From contig JAAEAF010014547.1 of the NCBI GenBank assembly GCA_011037195.1, positions 1 to 64,000 on the forward strand: a DNA stretch of 64,000 bases, read 5' to 3'. The notes beneath the pieces were generated by a model, which saw only the letters and a program-made list of their open reading frames with translations, did no database searches and had not been told where the DNA came from. How positions within the stretch are numbered: the stretch's first letter is position 1; each line of letters begins with the position of its first letter. This document shows, piece by piece, positions 23,042 through 34,856 of the stretch. This stretch comes from Triatoma infestans. Taxonomy: Eukaryota > Arthropoda > Insecta > Hemiptera > Reduviidae. Both the position numbers and the translations under genes were made by a program.

Positions 23042-23545
23042 TATTACTAACAGAATTTTTCGGGAATTTAAATGCACCAATAATCTACAATAAATCACAA
23101 GAGATACACCATAAAACTGAAAGTTTGACCCCTACGTCGACACTGAAACGATTGAAAAAATGTCTATATACCTCTGCCAGAAGGTATATTTGGAACGCTT
23201 TCTCTGCATTTTGACATTTTGTTGATTTATCAAGTTTTTTCTTAGAAATTTATTAATATTAATTTGTTTCCATAGAAATAAAAAAATTGAAATTCTAAAT
23301 CTTAAGAATTTTATTTTTATTGCGCTTGCATGAACTGCTTCCAAGATCTTGTGATGCAAGACAAAAATTCAAGCAATAACAAGTACATTTTCCAGTACAG
23401 AGTTGAACATATGCATTAAAATAAATATAGGTATATTATCAAAACGTGGAATTTATCAGCAATGTACACTTGCTTCAATGCCCAAAGCCTTATATGTAAT
23501 AAACTTGCTTAAAATTATCTTTCATGCTTTCGCGACCACTGTCAT

Positions 23546-23762
23546 GTAAAACACTTAGGTTTTTCAGGTGGAGACTGCCTCAGTGGTTTGTTATAAACCG
23601 AGTTCCAACTGTAGGCTTCGCCAGGGTAATGTCGCCTCTCTCCTTCTGTTGTTACAACTTTAGATGCGCCACTATCCTAAAGAAGACTAGTGTAATATGG
23701 ACAAATGTAGGTTTATAACAAACCATTGACGCAGTCTAAGCCCGAAAACCTAAGTGTTTTAC
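23546..23762. repeat. Foldback repeat
   Basis: The left arm 'gtaaaacacttaggtttttc' ... 'ctcagtggtttgttataaa' is matched by the right arm 'tttataacaaaccattgacg' ... 'gaaaacctaagtgttttac'. A spacer of about 110 bp lies between. A half copy is found at 14090-14250. It lies about 0.5 kb upstream of the short CIMIP2-like gene. Confidence 0.8.
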
Positions 23763-24179
23763 TTAAAATTACAACCCTTGAAAAAAATATTACTTAGCAT
23801 TGCAGGTAAAAAAAGAACAGCAAAATTTATAAAGAAGAAAGAAGATTATTTTTAATGCGATTTTCTTCTAATTGAGTAATTCAAACCTAGGAACTTAGAT
23901 TTGAGAAAACGGTGTACTTTACAAACCAGATAATTAAGTATGCCAGTCTGCATCCTCTCAAAACAAACCACGAATTAAAGTTGGCTATGTTTAATTTATA
24001 AATAAAAACTAAATCACACTTACGAAAAGAGAAAGCAAATATTGCAAATAAAACAATTTCTAGTTACCATCAGCTGCAGCTGAAACGCAGGATGCTAAAA
24101 TAGTTTATCTGAAAACCGCAAGAAACCTGGGCAAAGAATAAATGCCAAGAAGAAAAAATTTAGTCCAAACGCAAATTTT
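23763..24179. other. AT-rich non-coding stretch
   Basis: No gene or repeat recognised. Confidence 0.4.
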
Positions 24180-24960
24180 GGAATTAGTGACTGTCTGCGC
24201 GGCAGACACCCAAGGCGAGAAGGCGAGTAGCGGATGAAAAACAAAAATGAATAATGATGTAAAACAAATGAAAATGAGACTTACCCTTTGGTGACGGTGA
24301 GTGATGAATCAAAGAAGGGTTGGTGAGGCGAATGGCGGACTGAGAAATGAAGAAATGGCGTATGTATGTGTGTATGGTGTACGTGTGGGTGTGGGTGGCG
24401 AAAGAAAGGAATTCAGTAGAGGGATTGGAATGCTCCTTTAGAAGCGGATGATGATGGCGGCGGGTGATGGCGAGTCCACTAACGCGCAGATGAAATAGCC
24501 TCGTGAAGATGATGGCGCGGAGAGATGATTTTTACTACTCACCGATGAATTAATATTAATTAACAAGGTGGATAGGTGCATCTAAAGCGACGCGAAATAT
24601 AAAAGGCTAAGTTAACAGCACACCACAGGCTAAGAAGAAGCAGTAGAACAGAGATTAGCTAGTCGGGCGGCAGAAGAAGAGAACGGCACAAACACTGTTG
24701 CTCAGGCGAACTGTAGAAGACAAGTGAAGTAATTTTATATGAAGAGAACGTTTTCAGAATGTGGGAAAATAAGTAAGGCGCGAACCCTAGAGATGAAAGG
24801 CGCCGACAATCCCACCACCAAGAGAGAGAGAGGTAAAAGGCGGGAAGGCGTGGGAAATATGCGGGCGATGAAGTATCAATTTAGAAATAGCAAGGCAAAG
24901 TTAATCAAAGGTGCCGCGATCTACAGTGACAGTGGCTTTTGTTTCTGCTAAGATAACCTT
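24180..24960 (+). other. GC-richer, promoter-like block of unknown origin
   Basis: Composition changes abruptly from AT-rich to a purine-rich, GC-richer block full of GGCG and GATGATGG motifs. A TATA-box-like 'cgaaatataaaaggctaa' stands at about 24593-24611. The block starts with a short palindrome, 'gtctgcgcggcagac' (24191-24205). A 70-codon open frame follows (24739-24951) with no recognised similarity. The combination resembles the LTR or 5' leader of a retrotransposon, but no second LTR, primer-binding site or gag/pol was found, so the identity is open. Confidence 0.4.
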
Positions 24961-25457
24961 CTAGATTTAATCTGTATTTTTGCTCTGGAAATACCAGCAA
25001 AGATGCGAAACCTGATGAGACATTTAATGAAAGATCTAGCTTATTAGCCTATGCGCGTTTCTTTTATTAATGCATTCTAAAAACTTGTGCCTTTCCATAA
25101 AGTTTAAGCTTTAAGCTTCTGAAGTGTAAAAAAAAATATTTGTTTATGAACTACATTTCCAGATCTACTATGTGAAAATCTAATGAAATAAATTCTTCAG
25201 ACAAGAGATACTAACCAATTCAATTATTAAGCGATCAAAATATCATAATCCAAAAAATATTGAAATGCATGTATGAATACGAATGCAAGAATATTCATTA
25301 ATGTGAGTTTGATTTATTAAAATTCAATCTAAATTAATACTGGAAATAAATGGGGGTTTTTAGTCAACAAGAAAATAGTAGGCAAAAGTAATTTGTTTAC
25401 ACTTTTATAACTCAATGAATGTCCATGTCTTGTCTTACAGATGAGAAAATCGTATCT
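24961..25457. other. AT-rich stretch between GC-richer block and CIMIP2 gene
   Basis: It should contain the 3' UTR of the CIMIP2 gene, which ends its coding sequence at 25458. No clear AATAAA on the minus strand was seen close to the stop, and nothing else was recognised. Confidence 0.4.
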
Positions 25458-28400
25458 TCAGTTGGATAAATCGCCTCTCTGCCATTTTTTGGCATCTCGG
25501 GTAACTTCTCCATAAGTCTTGCCATATCTGAAAAATGTAGTATATTAAAAGTGATATATTAGGTTTTTAATATCACAGTACTGTATATGATCATAAAATT
25601 GTATAAAATAAAGTAAAAATGAGATGGTCCATTTAAACAAGATTGTATTGGTGTAAGTGTATTTATTGGATTTATATTCAAGTACATCTTATTTATATTT
25701 ACTTGATTTACACGTGTCTACATGAAATACAAATATCTAAATTTTGTTTTCTATTTCACAAATTCATAATTTGTCATATTAAAAATATTCATATAAAACT
25801 AATGAAGAATTGATGAAACCAATGATTATACAGACAAAAAAGTCTTATCATAACTACTTCATTTAAATGAATTTAATTCATTATAATTCCTTGTGGAGGA
25901 TCGTCTTAGGTTTTAGATTAGAGCAGCTACTAATTTTAACAATACTTCTTTACTGTTTTCATTGCAGTGAAATTTGTAAAAAAATACCTAGGATACAAAC
26001 AGTTTTTACTGGGGTCTCATCAAACTTTTAACCTTAAATTTTATTAAAATTATTTAATAAGATACATATTTTGTAGATAACTAAATTTTGAATGAATTAT
26101 CTTTAATTATAAGTGAGTGTGAAGAGTCGTATTAGAATTATATTTGGTTTTTGTTTTAGTAAGCCAATCTCAAACTTAAAGCCCCGCAAATCACACATAT
26201 TTCAAAACATAACATTTCGCAATTCCGCTGACAAAATTAAAACAATTAAAATAGGATGGAGTTTAAGATTGGTTCAAGACATTAGTAGTGGTTAAATTTA
26301 ATCTCCAATTATGATGGAGGGGCTCGATTTCAAGCCCAGTGACTAGCTTACAAATGTAGTTTTTTCAATCAAAAAACCTTATAACGGATGCAATGACCAC
26401 GGAAAAAAAATCAAAATTCACGTAGGCAATACTAATACCGACCTTTGAGGCTCTTTTCATAAAAAGAAATTAATGGGGACCCAAGTTGCATTTTTCTAAG
26501 CATATTTTATAATTCTGCCTAAGTATCGTAATTATTCGTACCTTACGTTTCCCGGCATTTTGATGAAAATTTTAGTTTAATCTTTTTAGAATGAGCTCTA
26601 TAGTAGAAAAGCTTAATAAATAGCTAAACTGATTCAGCAGCATTAATAATGACAGAAATGTAATATGAATTGAAACAATATCAATCTTGCCTTATTTATC
26701 TTACTAAAATTGATTATTCGAGAATAATTTGTAACAAGAAATTTGGTCATAAGCTAAGGAAACTTAAGTTACCTGAATTGTATACCCGGCACAAATCCAC
26801 CATAGTTCGGAATGAGGCCATGTTTTTCTGAATAAATGTGATGAGGTATAGAGACAAGTGCAGGGTGTTCTCGTAAGGTACCCGCAGGGGCCCATTCTGT
26901 ACTCTTCAGTTTGTTGAATTTAAAAGTGAAATCTTTCAAGGCACTATTACTTGCATTGTGAAAGGTTTCACCAAATTTCGAATAGCCAAAAGGAACATGA
27001 CCTGCATAACCTGTTAAAACATTATTTTCTTGAGTTACACTAAAGAAAATATTAGAAATTTAAGATTATAGTTCAGATAATCTAAAGTTTCGTTTTTTAT
27101 CTACTATGAGGTAATATATTATATAACAAGAAACTTTTTTCATTTGAATATATACCATTCATTGAACATCAAAAACTGATCTATCTAGTTCTCCGACCGA
27201 TATGCAAACACATTGTATGTTATACTATTTTCTAAGCAAGCTGTGAAAAAAATTAAAGAAGGCTCTTGTTTTAAGATGCTCTGAATTAACAACATTGCAG
27301 GGAAGAAGGTCCTGGAACGTCAGGATGTCGGGATAGAAAACTTTCGGATGAAGATTACTTTCAAAAACAACTTGTCCGAAATTTATATATAAATCATAGT
27401 GGCCCTATGTGACAGTTAACGAGATGATGGATCATCTGGATTTATGTCGGTATTACTAGAAACAATCTGTCAAATGACCGTTTGCCGACCAAATGACCGT
27501 TATTTCTAACATATATTAGGTTGAAGTAACAGGAGTCACATTCATTGAGAAAAGATACTATTATCCATTAGTAGCATAGGGCACCAAATAGGATCATTGC
27601 TTTTATAGAATCATTATACATTCAAGAGGATAATCCCACCTGTATAATCTTTTGATCTTGCAAAAGGAAATCTATGAAGTAAATAATAATCCGCAGAATC
27701 AACTCTGAGAAGATTAAGATCATGAGGAAATAAGAGAAATAGATAATAGCAAAAGAGTTATTAGACAAATAATAATAACGATCATAAAAATAAAAACATT
27801 CTTCAAAAGAGAAAGATGTCGCAAAGGAAAAGCAATTTTGATAATATTGTTCTTCTATTTTGAATTATTCTAGCGAACCATTGAATGAGGTTTTTAAAAG
27901 AACTTTAGCGATGATTCATCGAGACAATATTGAAACTTATGGGCGAATCTGGATATGAGACTAGCACATGAGAAGTTCGAATGCGCTGAGATAGTTCGTC
28001 TGCTTCCCAGAAAGCAGAAAAGAAAATAACAAGAAACGCATTCGAGAAGAATCAGTAAAAGACCGTAGAATACATAATGTAATATTATAAAATGAGAAAA
28101 GTAAAGAAGGGTATTAGCTCAAGAGATGGACATTAACTAATGTTACAATTTTTTCCATTATATAAGGAACTATAAAATTAAATAATTATCGTTTAATTTG
28201 CCCTCTTATAAACTTCAGAATAATCTGAAAAAATAACCTGGGATAAAATACTTGTCCTCATCAAGGCCGTCCAAGGAGTACGGCAACTTTGGTTCTCTTT
28301 TTGTAGTACATTTGGGTTCTTCGTCTCGGAATACATTTCGAATGATGCTAGTATACTCTGGTCTCACTTCGATCAGTGGCAATGTAAATTCGTTTTTTAG

Positions 28401-31400
28401 AAGCTGTAGAAATATGTTAAAACATACTATCAATATGAAATGCATTGCAACACATTATACAATGTAATTTTTTTATTTTTTTTATTTAAGGCCCATCAAT
28501 ATCTCCAGTCAATGGCGCCCGTAGCATTCTCAGTGCACTGCTAGCCTCCGACAGACAACACTGTTCATCACCGAACACTGAGCTGTATAGGCTCCTAGGA
28601 AGAGATAACAATGTAATTGATCATTTACTAACTTTAATTAACGCCAACGGTAGTTACATTAAATATGCAAAAGTAAAAACAAATGTCTTCAAAATTTGAC
28701 TTTCAATATAAAATAAATAATTGCAATAACAATATTTCACTTTGAATTATTTCAATAATAATAATAATAATAACAACAGTAATAATAATAAAAATAACAG
28801 TAATAATAATAATAAATGTATATATTTTATATTAGTTGGGACACCTCACTTATTTCATGTCTTTGAAGTTGGAAATAAATTATAAATGGTAACCGCTCCT
28901 TATTACTTTCTCTTATTTTTTTTGCATAGATTCAGAACTGAATATATGGTAATTCTGAGAGAACAGTAGTATTATGCAGTATTGTAACAGAATTAGAAAA
29001 TTAGAATAGTAACATATGATGAAACATAGGTACACAATTTTGAGCAGGAGTCTAAGCATCAAAGCTTTGAATGGAAGCATATGGGTTCTGCCACTCGAAA
29101 GAAATTGGCCGTCTGCAGGTAAAATTATGCTTACTATTATATTTTGGGATTCGTAGGTGCCTATTTATTGTGACTATCTCGAAGATCATCTAACCATTAA
29201 ATGCTAATATTACAGTGATATGCTCACAAACAAAGAAAAGCACCATTCAAACGAAACGCCGTGGACTCTTGACTAAAGGCATGATTTTGCTGCACACGGC
29301 ACAGTAACTCAAGAAACACTTCAAAAAGTGGGGTGTGAGATCCTTCCACATTCCCCTACAGCCTCGACCTCGCCCTATCGGACTTCCATTTGTTTGGACC
29401 CCTTAAAGAGGTTCTACGTGGAAAACATAAGTGTATAAATGTTGCTGGGGACTATGTTGAAAGGGGCCAAAATTTGTATTGATTAAACAAATCGTTTTTG
29501 AGCTTCAGCGATTTGTGTCGTTACTTATTCTAAGACCCTCGTATATGCGTATAACACAAATCTTTTATTTCTTTTTAGTTGCCCCTTCTACATGATCCTA
29601 AAGATAAAATTGGTTAACCATTACATTAACTTTACAGATAGATAATTGCGCATTTTATGAATATGAGATTTATTATTCGGTTCATCAGCCTCAGGCAATT
29701 ATTGTTTATCGATTTTAACAGTGACGAATATATTACACATTTACACTTACCTGTTTGTCTGCGATAGTTTTAACCTCCCTTTTGCCATACCGCAAATCAT
29801 TAATTTTTTTTATTTCTTTACGAGTTCTATGTTGTCTTTTGAGTCTTTCCTTCATACAGGGTACAGTTTCTTCCGCTTTTTTTGTACGTGTAGTTCCAAG
29901 TACATTCTCTGTTTTCGGTAAATGACCTGCAAAAAATTGATGCTGTTTAAAAACGAAGCAGGTATGGGTGATTTTTACTGTTGAGCAGCTAAATTCTTTT
30001 TATTTATGAACACAACCAATAGATTTGGCAAAGATAAAAGCGGGACAACTGCAAATTATTCCATGAGTTATATTACTCCATATTATTCTATTTTATTTTA
30101 AACAGCATGTTAACACTAATTTTTAGTTTGATTACATTTATTTGTATATAAATATGTAAGTATATAATATTAAATCAATAATTATCGATACTTATACTTC
30201 CACAATTCATTTTTTAAATATTCAAAATAGTTTGAATAAATCCTATTGATAAATCATAATATTTTACCTGTATAACCTGCGGATATTGGAAATTTATATT
30301 TATCATGATAGTCCATGTCATCTCTATCTAATTCCTCATCCCTTTCCAATGGTGTAGTTTGTACCTGAACTTGGCCACATGTTTCTTTTTTTGCATTTAG
30401 CTAGGAATTATATTCACATTAGAGACTAACAGATGTAAATTAATAAATTACAATAATTTTTTTAACAAATTTAAAAACAGTATAAATTTTTATTTTGCAA
30501 AAAATATATCTGCATGTTGAAGGAATGAATTAAACGCTGAAGGCATCTAATTTCTGTCTTCACTTCAAAATTGTTATTAGAATGCTATAGAAAACTGGAG
30601 GAGCTGCGCTCTAAAATATTTTGTTCTAGTTGTTTACTATGACAATGGAGAGAAAACAGACTATTAAGCTGTTAATTTGCTCGTCCAAAAAATTATAGGT
30701 TTCTACGCATCTGTTCGGCTATCAGGGTATGCCAATGGGAAATGGGAATGCGACATTCCCTTAACTTGGAGTTGAAAAATTAATTTTCTTCTTTTTTTTT
30801 TTTGTAAACCCCTACCTAATTTTATCTGAAATTTTCAAATATGTCAACAAAATTTTTGTAATACTTTGAAATGGCGGATCCCAGAACTAACTTACTTATT
30901 TCAAATAGACCATAGTAATTTTTGGGCAAATTTGTGAGGTACTGCTCTTTATCGTTATGATTCATAGATACATATAGTTATGAAGTCACATATATTATGG
31001 TTTAAGAGAACACTTCCTTTGACCCTTTGTCCACTTTCTTTTTGTGACATCCCACCCAAGTTTTATGGAAGTAACCTACCAATTGCTCGGTGGCTGCGCT
31101 ACAACACTGTCTAAAAAAGATGTAAATGAAAATAATAGCAATGTTATAACATGCTTATAAATTATATTACCATATAATCACCAACTTCAGTATCTGATAG
31201 GACCAGTTTATGACTGTGCCTAACCTGCGGATCTAATAATATTTTATGAGACAATGCACTGTAGGAAGAACCAAACCTAGTTTTCATTTCTGGACAATGG
31301 CCTGTGTACCTAAAAACATATTAGTGTAAAAATTATGTTCTCCAATTTTTTTTGCTTTAGATATAATGTGACATTTGTTTTTTTTTTAACCAGTTGTAAA

Positions 31401-31800
31401 TCTGATATTTGAATTTCAAATATCACAAATAACAATAACCTAATTAAATGTTAAAATTTTCCTAATTTGTTGTTACACTTAAATGTTTATTCCATTCATA
31501 GGTTTATGATCAGTGCTCTAAAGCGGGAGACTTTCATACTCAGACGCCCTCAAAACATGTATTCCTGTTAAAAACTCTATTATGAAAATTTGATAAGATT
31601 TCCGCAGCCATTTTCATAAAAAACATATGAATTTCCGGCTTTGACACCGCTCAGTGGTTTGCTAGAAAACGACGTTTCTCCGATATTGTAATGAGCCTCT
31701 TCAGGGTCGTTATACCTTGAAAGCTAATGGAGCAATGAATCTTGGTAGAGAAGGGGCATGGCTCCTTCCTCCTAACACACACACGCGTGTAGATATGTAC

Positions 31801-31840
<40 letters not shown>

Positions 31841-32125
31841 AAGGGTGGAGAAATGAGCCACGCCCTTTCTCTACCAAGGTTCATTGTTCCATTAGCTCTC
31901 AAAGTATAATTATTCTGAAGAAGCTCTTTGCAAGATGGTTTCTACCACCAAACACCACTGATGCGGCTTCAACCCGGAATCTCAAGGTTTTTTTTTTATC
32001 AAACCCTAATTAGTTGTAATTTTACTAGTGGAAAAAATATTCTTATACATTTTCTTAGAGTATTAATTTTTTTTTTCTTACCCCTTCAAGTAATAGGGTT
32101 GTTTAGGAGCTATTACGTGTGACAT
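25458..32125 (-). CDS. Ciliary microtubule inner protein 2 (CIMIP2/FAM166/UPF0605)
   Basis: Seven exons on the minus strand: 32125-32082, 31309-31171, 30400-30268, 29926-29751, 28403-28238, 27010-26773 and 25527-25458. Every junction has GT..AG and phases sum to 966 nt, or 321 aa plus stop. The protein carries the repeated family motif (G-Y-x-G-x-x-P...F/Y-G-x-(T/S)-Y/F) several times: YYLKGYTGHCPEMKTRFGSS near residues 11-30, GYTGHLP in the middle, YFIPGYAGHVPFGYSKFGET near 217-236, and NYGGFVPGIQF then YGKTYGEVT at the end. In animals this family binds the inner wall of ciliary and sperm-tail doublet microtubules; that role is inferred here by family. The start is the first ATG of a short exon with a good GTAAG donor. 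Introns hold a foldback (intron 1), a mariner relic and a SINE fragment (intron 4). A shorter relative follows downstream. Confidence 0.94.
28483..28607 (-). repeat. SINE body fragment
   Basis: The sequence begins 'aaggcccatcaatatctcca' and ends with 'ataggctcctaggaagag', matching the body and 3' end of the SINE family in minus orientation. The tRNA-like head is absent. It lies in an intron of the CIMIP2 gene. Confidence 0.8.
28749..28815. repeat. AAT microsatellite, imperfect
   Basis: Tandem AAT units are interrupted by ACAGT and AAAAT variants, in a CIMIP2 intron. Confidence 0.8.
29030..29547 (+). pseudogene. Mariner transposase C-terminal relic
   Basis: Read across frames on the plus strand, this encodes pieces typical of mariner (D,D34D) transposases: 'KHQSFEWKHMGSATRKKLAV' near 29056-29115, 'GLLTKGMILLH' before a damaged DNARPH block near 29270-29310, then SLDLALSDFHLFGPLKEVLR at about 29363-29420. 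The last includes the region of the third catalytic Asp. Several stops and shifts are present. The 3' end at about 29520-29547 ('cttattctaagaccctcgta') resembles a mariner terminal repeat. The 5' half is missing. It sits in intron 4 of the CIMIP2 gene, opposite to that gene's strand. Confidence 0.82.
31640..31985. repeat. Foldback repeat with central TG microsatellite, CIMIP2 intron 1
   Basis: The left arm ('agctaatggagcaatgaatc', 'ttggtagagaaggggcatgg') and right arm ('ccacgccctttctctaccaa', 'ggttcattgttccattagct') are reverse complements with moderate divergence. They enclose ACAC (about 31774) and a TG tract (about 31803-31832). An arm-like fragment recurs at about 20995-21090. Confidence 0.8.
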
Positions 32126-32801
32126 CTTGATCTTGGAATTATTTAAAATATTATGTAACGTGGAGAAAAATTTAGAAATTTTTCGTGAGGAATTCAAATT
32201 TTATTTGTAAATTTTGTCATGCAAATCGTTTCATAGCAACGTATATTTTTAGAAAATCATTGCCTTTCATAAAAAAAAAAAAAAAAAAAAAAATTAAAAT
32301 TACAAAGTTGGTTTCATGGCTTCCATAATTCAAGTATGATAGTTTATTATTGACTTCAGGGAAAAATGAATAGCAAAAATTAAGTTTTAAGGGTTGGGTT
32401 TTATCTTACGTTTTATCCTAACGAATGAGATGTAGAGATGGGCGTAATCAATAAAATGCTCGATAAAAGTTATTAATAATTTTATATACGATATTAAACA
32501 TATCGTCGTATATACATACATATATTATATATTTTCAACCTTGATAAATTAAAATAAATCAAACCTATATATCATAGGACATTTATTATCATAAGACAGA
32601 ATTCTGTAATTATTTTTATTAACAGTTCCCATTTGTTATAATTTCTCGCTGACTTCTCACATTACAAAAGTATTTATACTGTGAATGCTTCTTGACCATG
32701 CCGGACCAGTTTTCTCCAGTGATAGATCATCTTTTTTAGAATCTCTTACAAAGATATTATGGCCAAAAGGAGATTACTATATTCGTCTCTGTAATTGAAA
32801 A
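32126..32801. other. Region upstream of CIMIP2 with poly(A) tract
   Basis: This holds the likely 5' UTR and promoter of the minus-strand CIMIP2 gene. It also contains an A run of about 22 bases (32271-32292). No TATA box or other gene was assigned. Confidence 0.4.
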
Positions 32802-33480
32802 TACTTACTTATTCCTTCCTCTTGCTAAAGAGAAAGCATTGCGATCGTGTCTGAATTTTCGAAATTGAGGTTCTACCGGAAATACACGTTTTCAAGGACC
32901 CATGAGTCCAAAAAGTGGTTTTTTAGAAAAAGTCTATGTGTGTGTGTGTCTCTATACGTGAACAGAATATCTCACAACGAAAAGCTGCAGGAAGCACAAA
33001 CTTGGTATTCCATTTAGGTACTACCGTCGCATCAGATACGAAGATTTCGGGAAAAATCCATCAACCGGAAATGCCAATGGTTTTTCCAGTTTTTTGTTTT
33101 TCTCAAAATTGTTTCTAAGAATTGTCTTTAAAGTTGGCACATACAGATAGTTACAAATTTTATTTGAAACATTTCTCTGAAAAAATTCATATAAGGGGAT
33201 TTTGGGGGAAGGGGTGGTGTAATATTTTCCTCTAAAGTGCTATTTCAGTTCATTATACAAGCCTGCCAACTAAATAATATGAATTCGAATTACACAGGTT
33301 GCCAAAATTCCCAGTTTGAAGAAAATCGGTTGACCGGAAGTGCGACTTTACTGATTAGATTTTACAAATTTTTTTGTGATTTTCTTTCCACATAAAATGC
33401 CGACGGTTTTGAACTCCAATAAGAAATTTTGCCATTTCGCAGTAAGAGGAATTCGTGTGAGTGTTTCACACTGTTTTTTT
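32802..33480 (+). repeat. ~1-kb TG-containing repeat, shortened copy
   Basis: The order of parts is outer end ('tcctcttgctaaagagaaag'), 'cggaaatacacgttttcaag', 'gtgtgtgtgtgtc' (about 32937-32950), 'acgaagatttcgggaaaaat', one internal unit ('gaccggaagtgcgactttac' at 33332), and inner end 'gtgtgagtgtttcacact'. It has fewer internal units than the copy at 46055. Confidence 0.8.
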
Positions 33481-33600
33481 CCCAAAGATATTGTTAGATT
33501 ACGATAAATTTCTAAATTTAGGCAAACAAAAATGATCGTCTTTACATTTTCAAATTATTTTCTGCCTTTTTGCATCATAAACCAGTTTTTTTTTTTTTTA

Positions 33601-33830
33601 AATTTAAGGCGCGTCAACATCTATGGTATTGGTACCCGGAGCCTTCTCAGGGAACTGTCGGCCTCCGGACAGTGTTCTCTCGTTACAGACGACACTGCTT
33701 AACACCGGGCAGTGTGCTGTAAAGGCTCCTCGGAAGAAAAAAATGTAAGGGCAGCACTGTTGGACTCGAACCCGGGACCTCCGCATTGCTACTTCAGCGC
33801 ACTTCTACTGAGCTAATCCCTTCCCTAGAA
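33601..33830 (-). repeat. tRNA-derived SINE, full length
   Basis: Minus-oriented. The 3' end 'aatttaaggcgcgtcaacat' is at the left and the tRNA-like head ('gactcgaacccgggacctcc', then 'actgagctaatcccttccc') at the right. The body is well conserved with the copies at 6279 and 61752. Confidence 0.92.
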
Positions 33831-33916
33831 AAGCTTTTGCTGCTCTTACATCCAGAAGGAACTAACCGATACTTTGATGAAAGTTAAATATTACATTCAG
33901 AACCAATTTAGGACTT

Positions 33917-34160
33917 CAAACACTTGACTTTCTCTTATTCCAGTATTACAGTTCTAATTGACACATTTTACTCTAACTTGAAGGTTTCACTTACCGTTTC
34001 GTTGGGCCTTCATATTTATTACATATTAGTTTTAAGTATAAACGAGCTACCTGAATTTGATTACATTGTAGTCCAACAGGCCGGTTCCAGAGTTGATCTA
34101 ATGTCTTTTCCCAGAATACCTCTTAAACCATTTTTTCCGGAAAAATCTTTCAAATTAAAG
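33917..34160 (-). repeat. ~1-kb repeat, inner-end fragment cut by a LINE
   Basis: The fragment starts 'cacttgactttctcttattc' and continues 'gttctaattgacacatttta', parallel to 59430-59490. A later part ('ccggaaaaatctttcaaatt') matches the internal unit. It stops abruptly at the LINE fragment at 34161. Confidence 0.6.
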
Positions 34161-34856
34161 GGTTGCATTCGAAGTGGGTGCTCGGAACAAGTTGACACTC
34201 GCCTGGGTACCGGGACATGCGGGGTTTCTGGGCAATGCGAGGGCCGGATGCCCTAGCGAGGGAGGGTTTGAAGGATACCTTTATACACCCTGAATCCTTC
34301 GCAGGTTGTCCAGAGCCTAATTCAAACATCTTCAAAGGTTGGATAGAAGTACAGAGTCTGCATTGGTGGGAGAGAATACAAAGACAGAGGCAGGCAAAAT
34401 TCTTCATTAAGAGACATTTGCCTAAATTTACCAGGGATTTAGTGAGCCATAACCGAAATATATAAGGTTAATAGTGGGTCTACTAAAAGGGCATTGTAGG
34501 CTGAATAGGCACATGCACCAATTACTACTTGCGGATAACGCGGTATGCCGATTCTGCAAGACTGAGGAGGAAACCCCGTTATACACCCTTTGCGAGTTTT
34601 CGGCCTGGCGAGGACAAGGTTCCTTCAACTGGGGACAGGCAATCCCGAAGCCATGAGCTCAGCTTTGCTAGGCCTGATTAAGAGGGCGAAGCTGAGGGTT
34701 GTACTATAATTTTAGGGGATCCACAATAGACCTCTTATTGTAGGTCGCAGTGGAATGAGGCTCGCCCTCCCCGCTTCGAATGTAATCTAATATAAGGGTT
34801 GCATTTTTATAAGTGCAATAAGCATTTGAAGTTCAAAAAAAAAAAAAAAAAAACTC
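34161..34856 (+). pseudogene. 5'-truncated LINE 3' end (RNase H and zinc knuckle)
   Basis: The segment starts inside an RNase H domain: 'NKLTLAWVPGHAGFLGNARA' (34186-34245). A frameshift follows, then 'DALAREGLKDTFIHPESFAG' and a linker rich in Trp and Arg. A second frame carries 'LLKGHCRLNRHMHQLLLADN' (about 34478-34540) and the cysteine knuckle AVCRFCKTEEETPLYTLCEF (34540-34600). This is the C-terminal layout of Jockey/R1/I-type LINEs. The 3' UTR ends in a run of about 18 A's (34838-34856). At least two frameshifts make it dead. The target-site duplication is unclear; 'agggttgcatt' occurs at 34159 and 34795 but the second copy lies before the A tail. Confidence 0.88.

Noticed and set aside
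34159..34806. 'agggttgcatt' at 34159 and 34795 as target-site duplication of the LINE fragment
   Set aside because: The second copy lies before the 3' A run, not after it, so it cannot be the duplication flanking the insert; probably chance.
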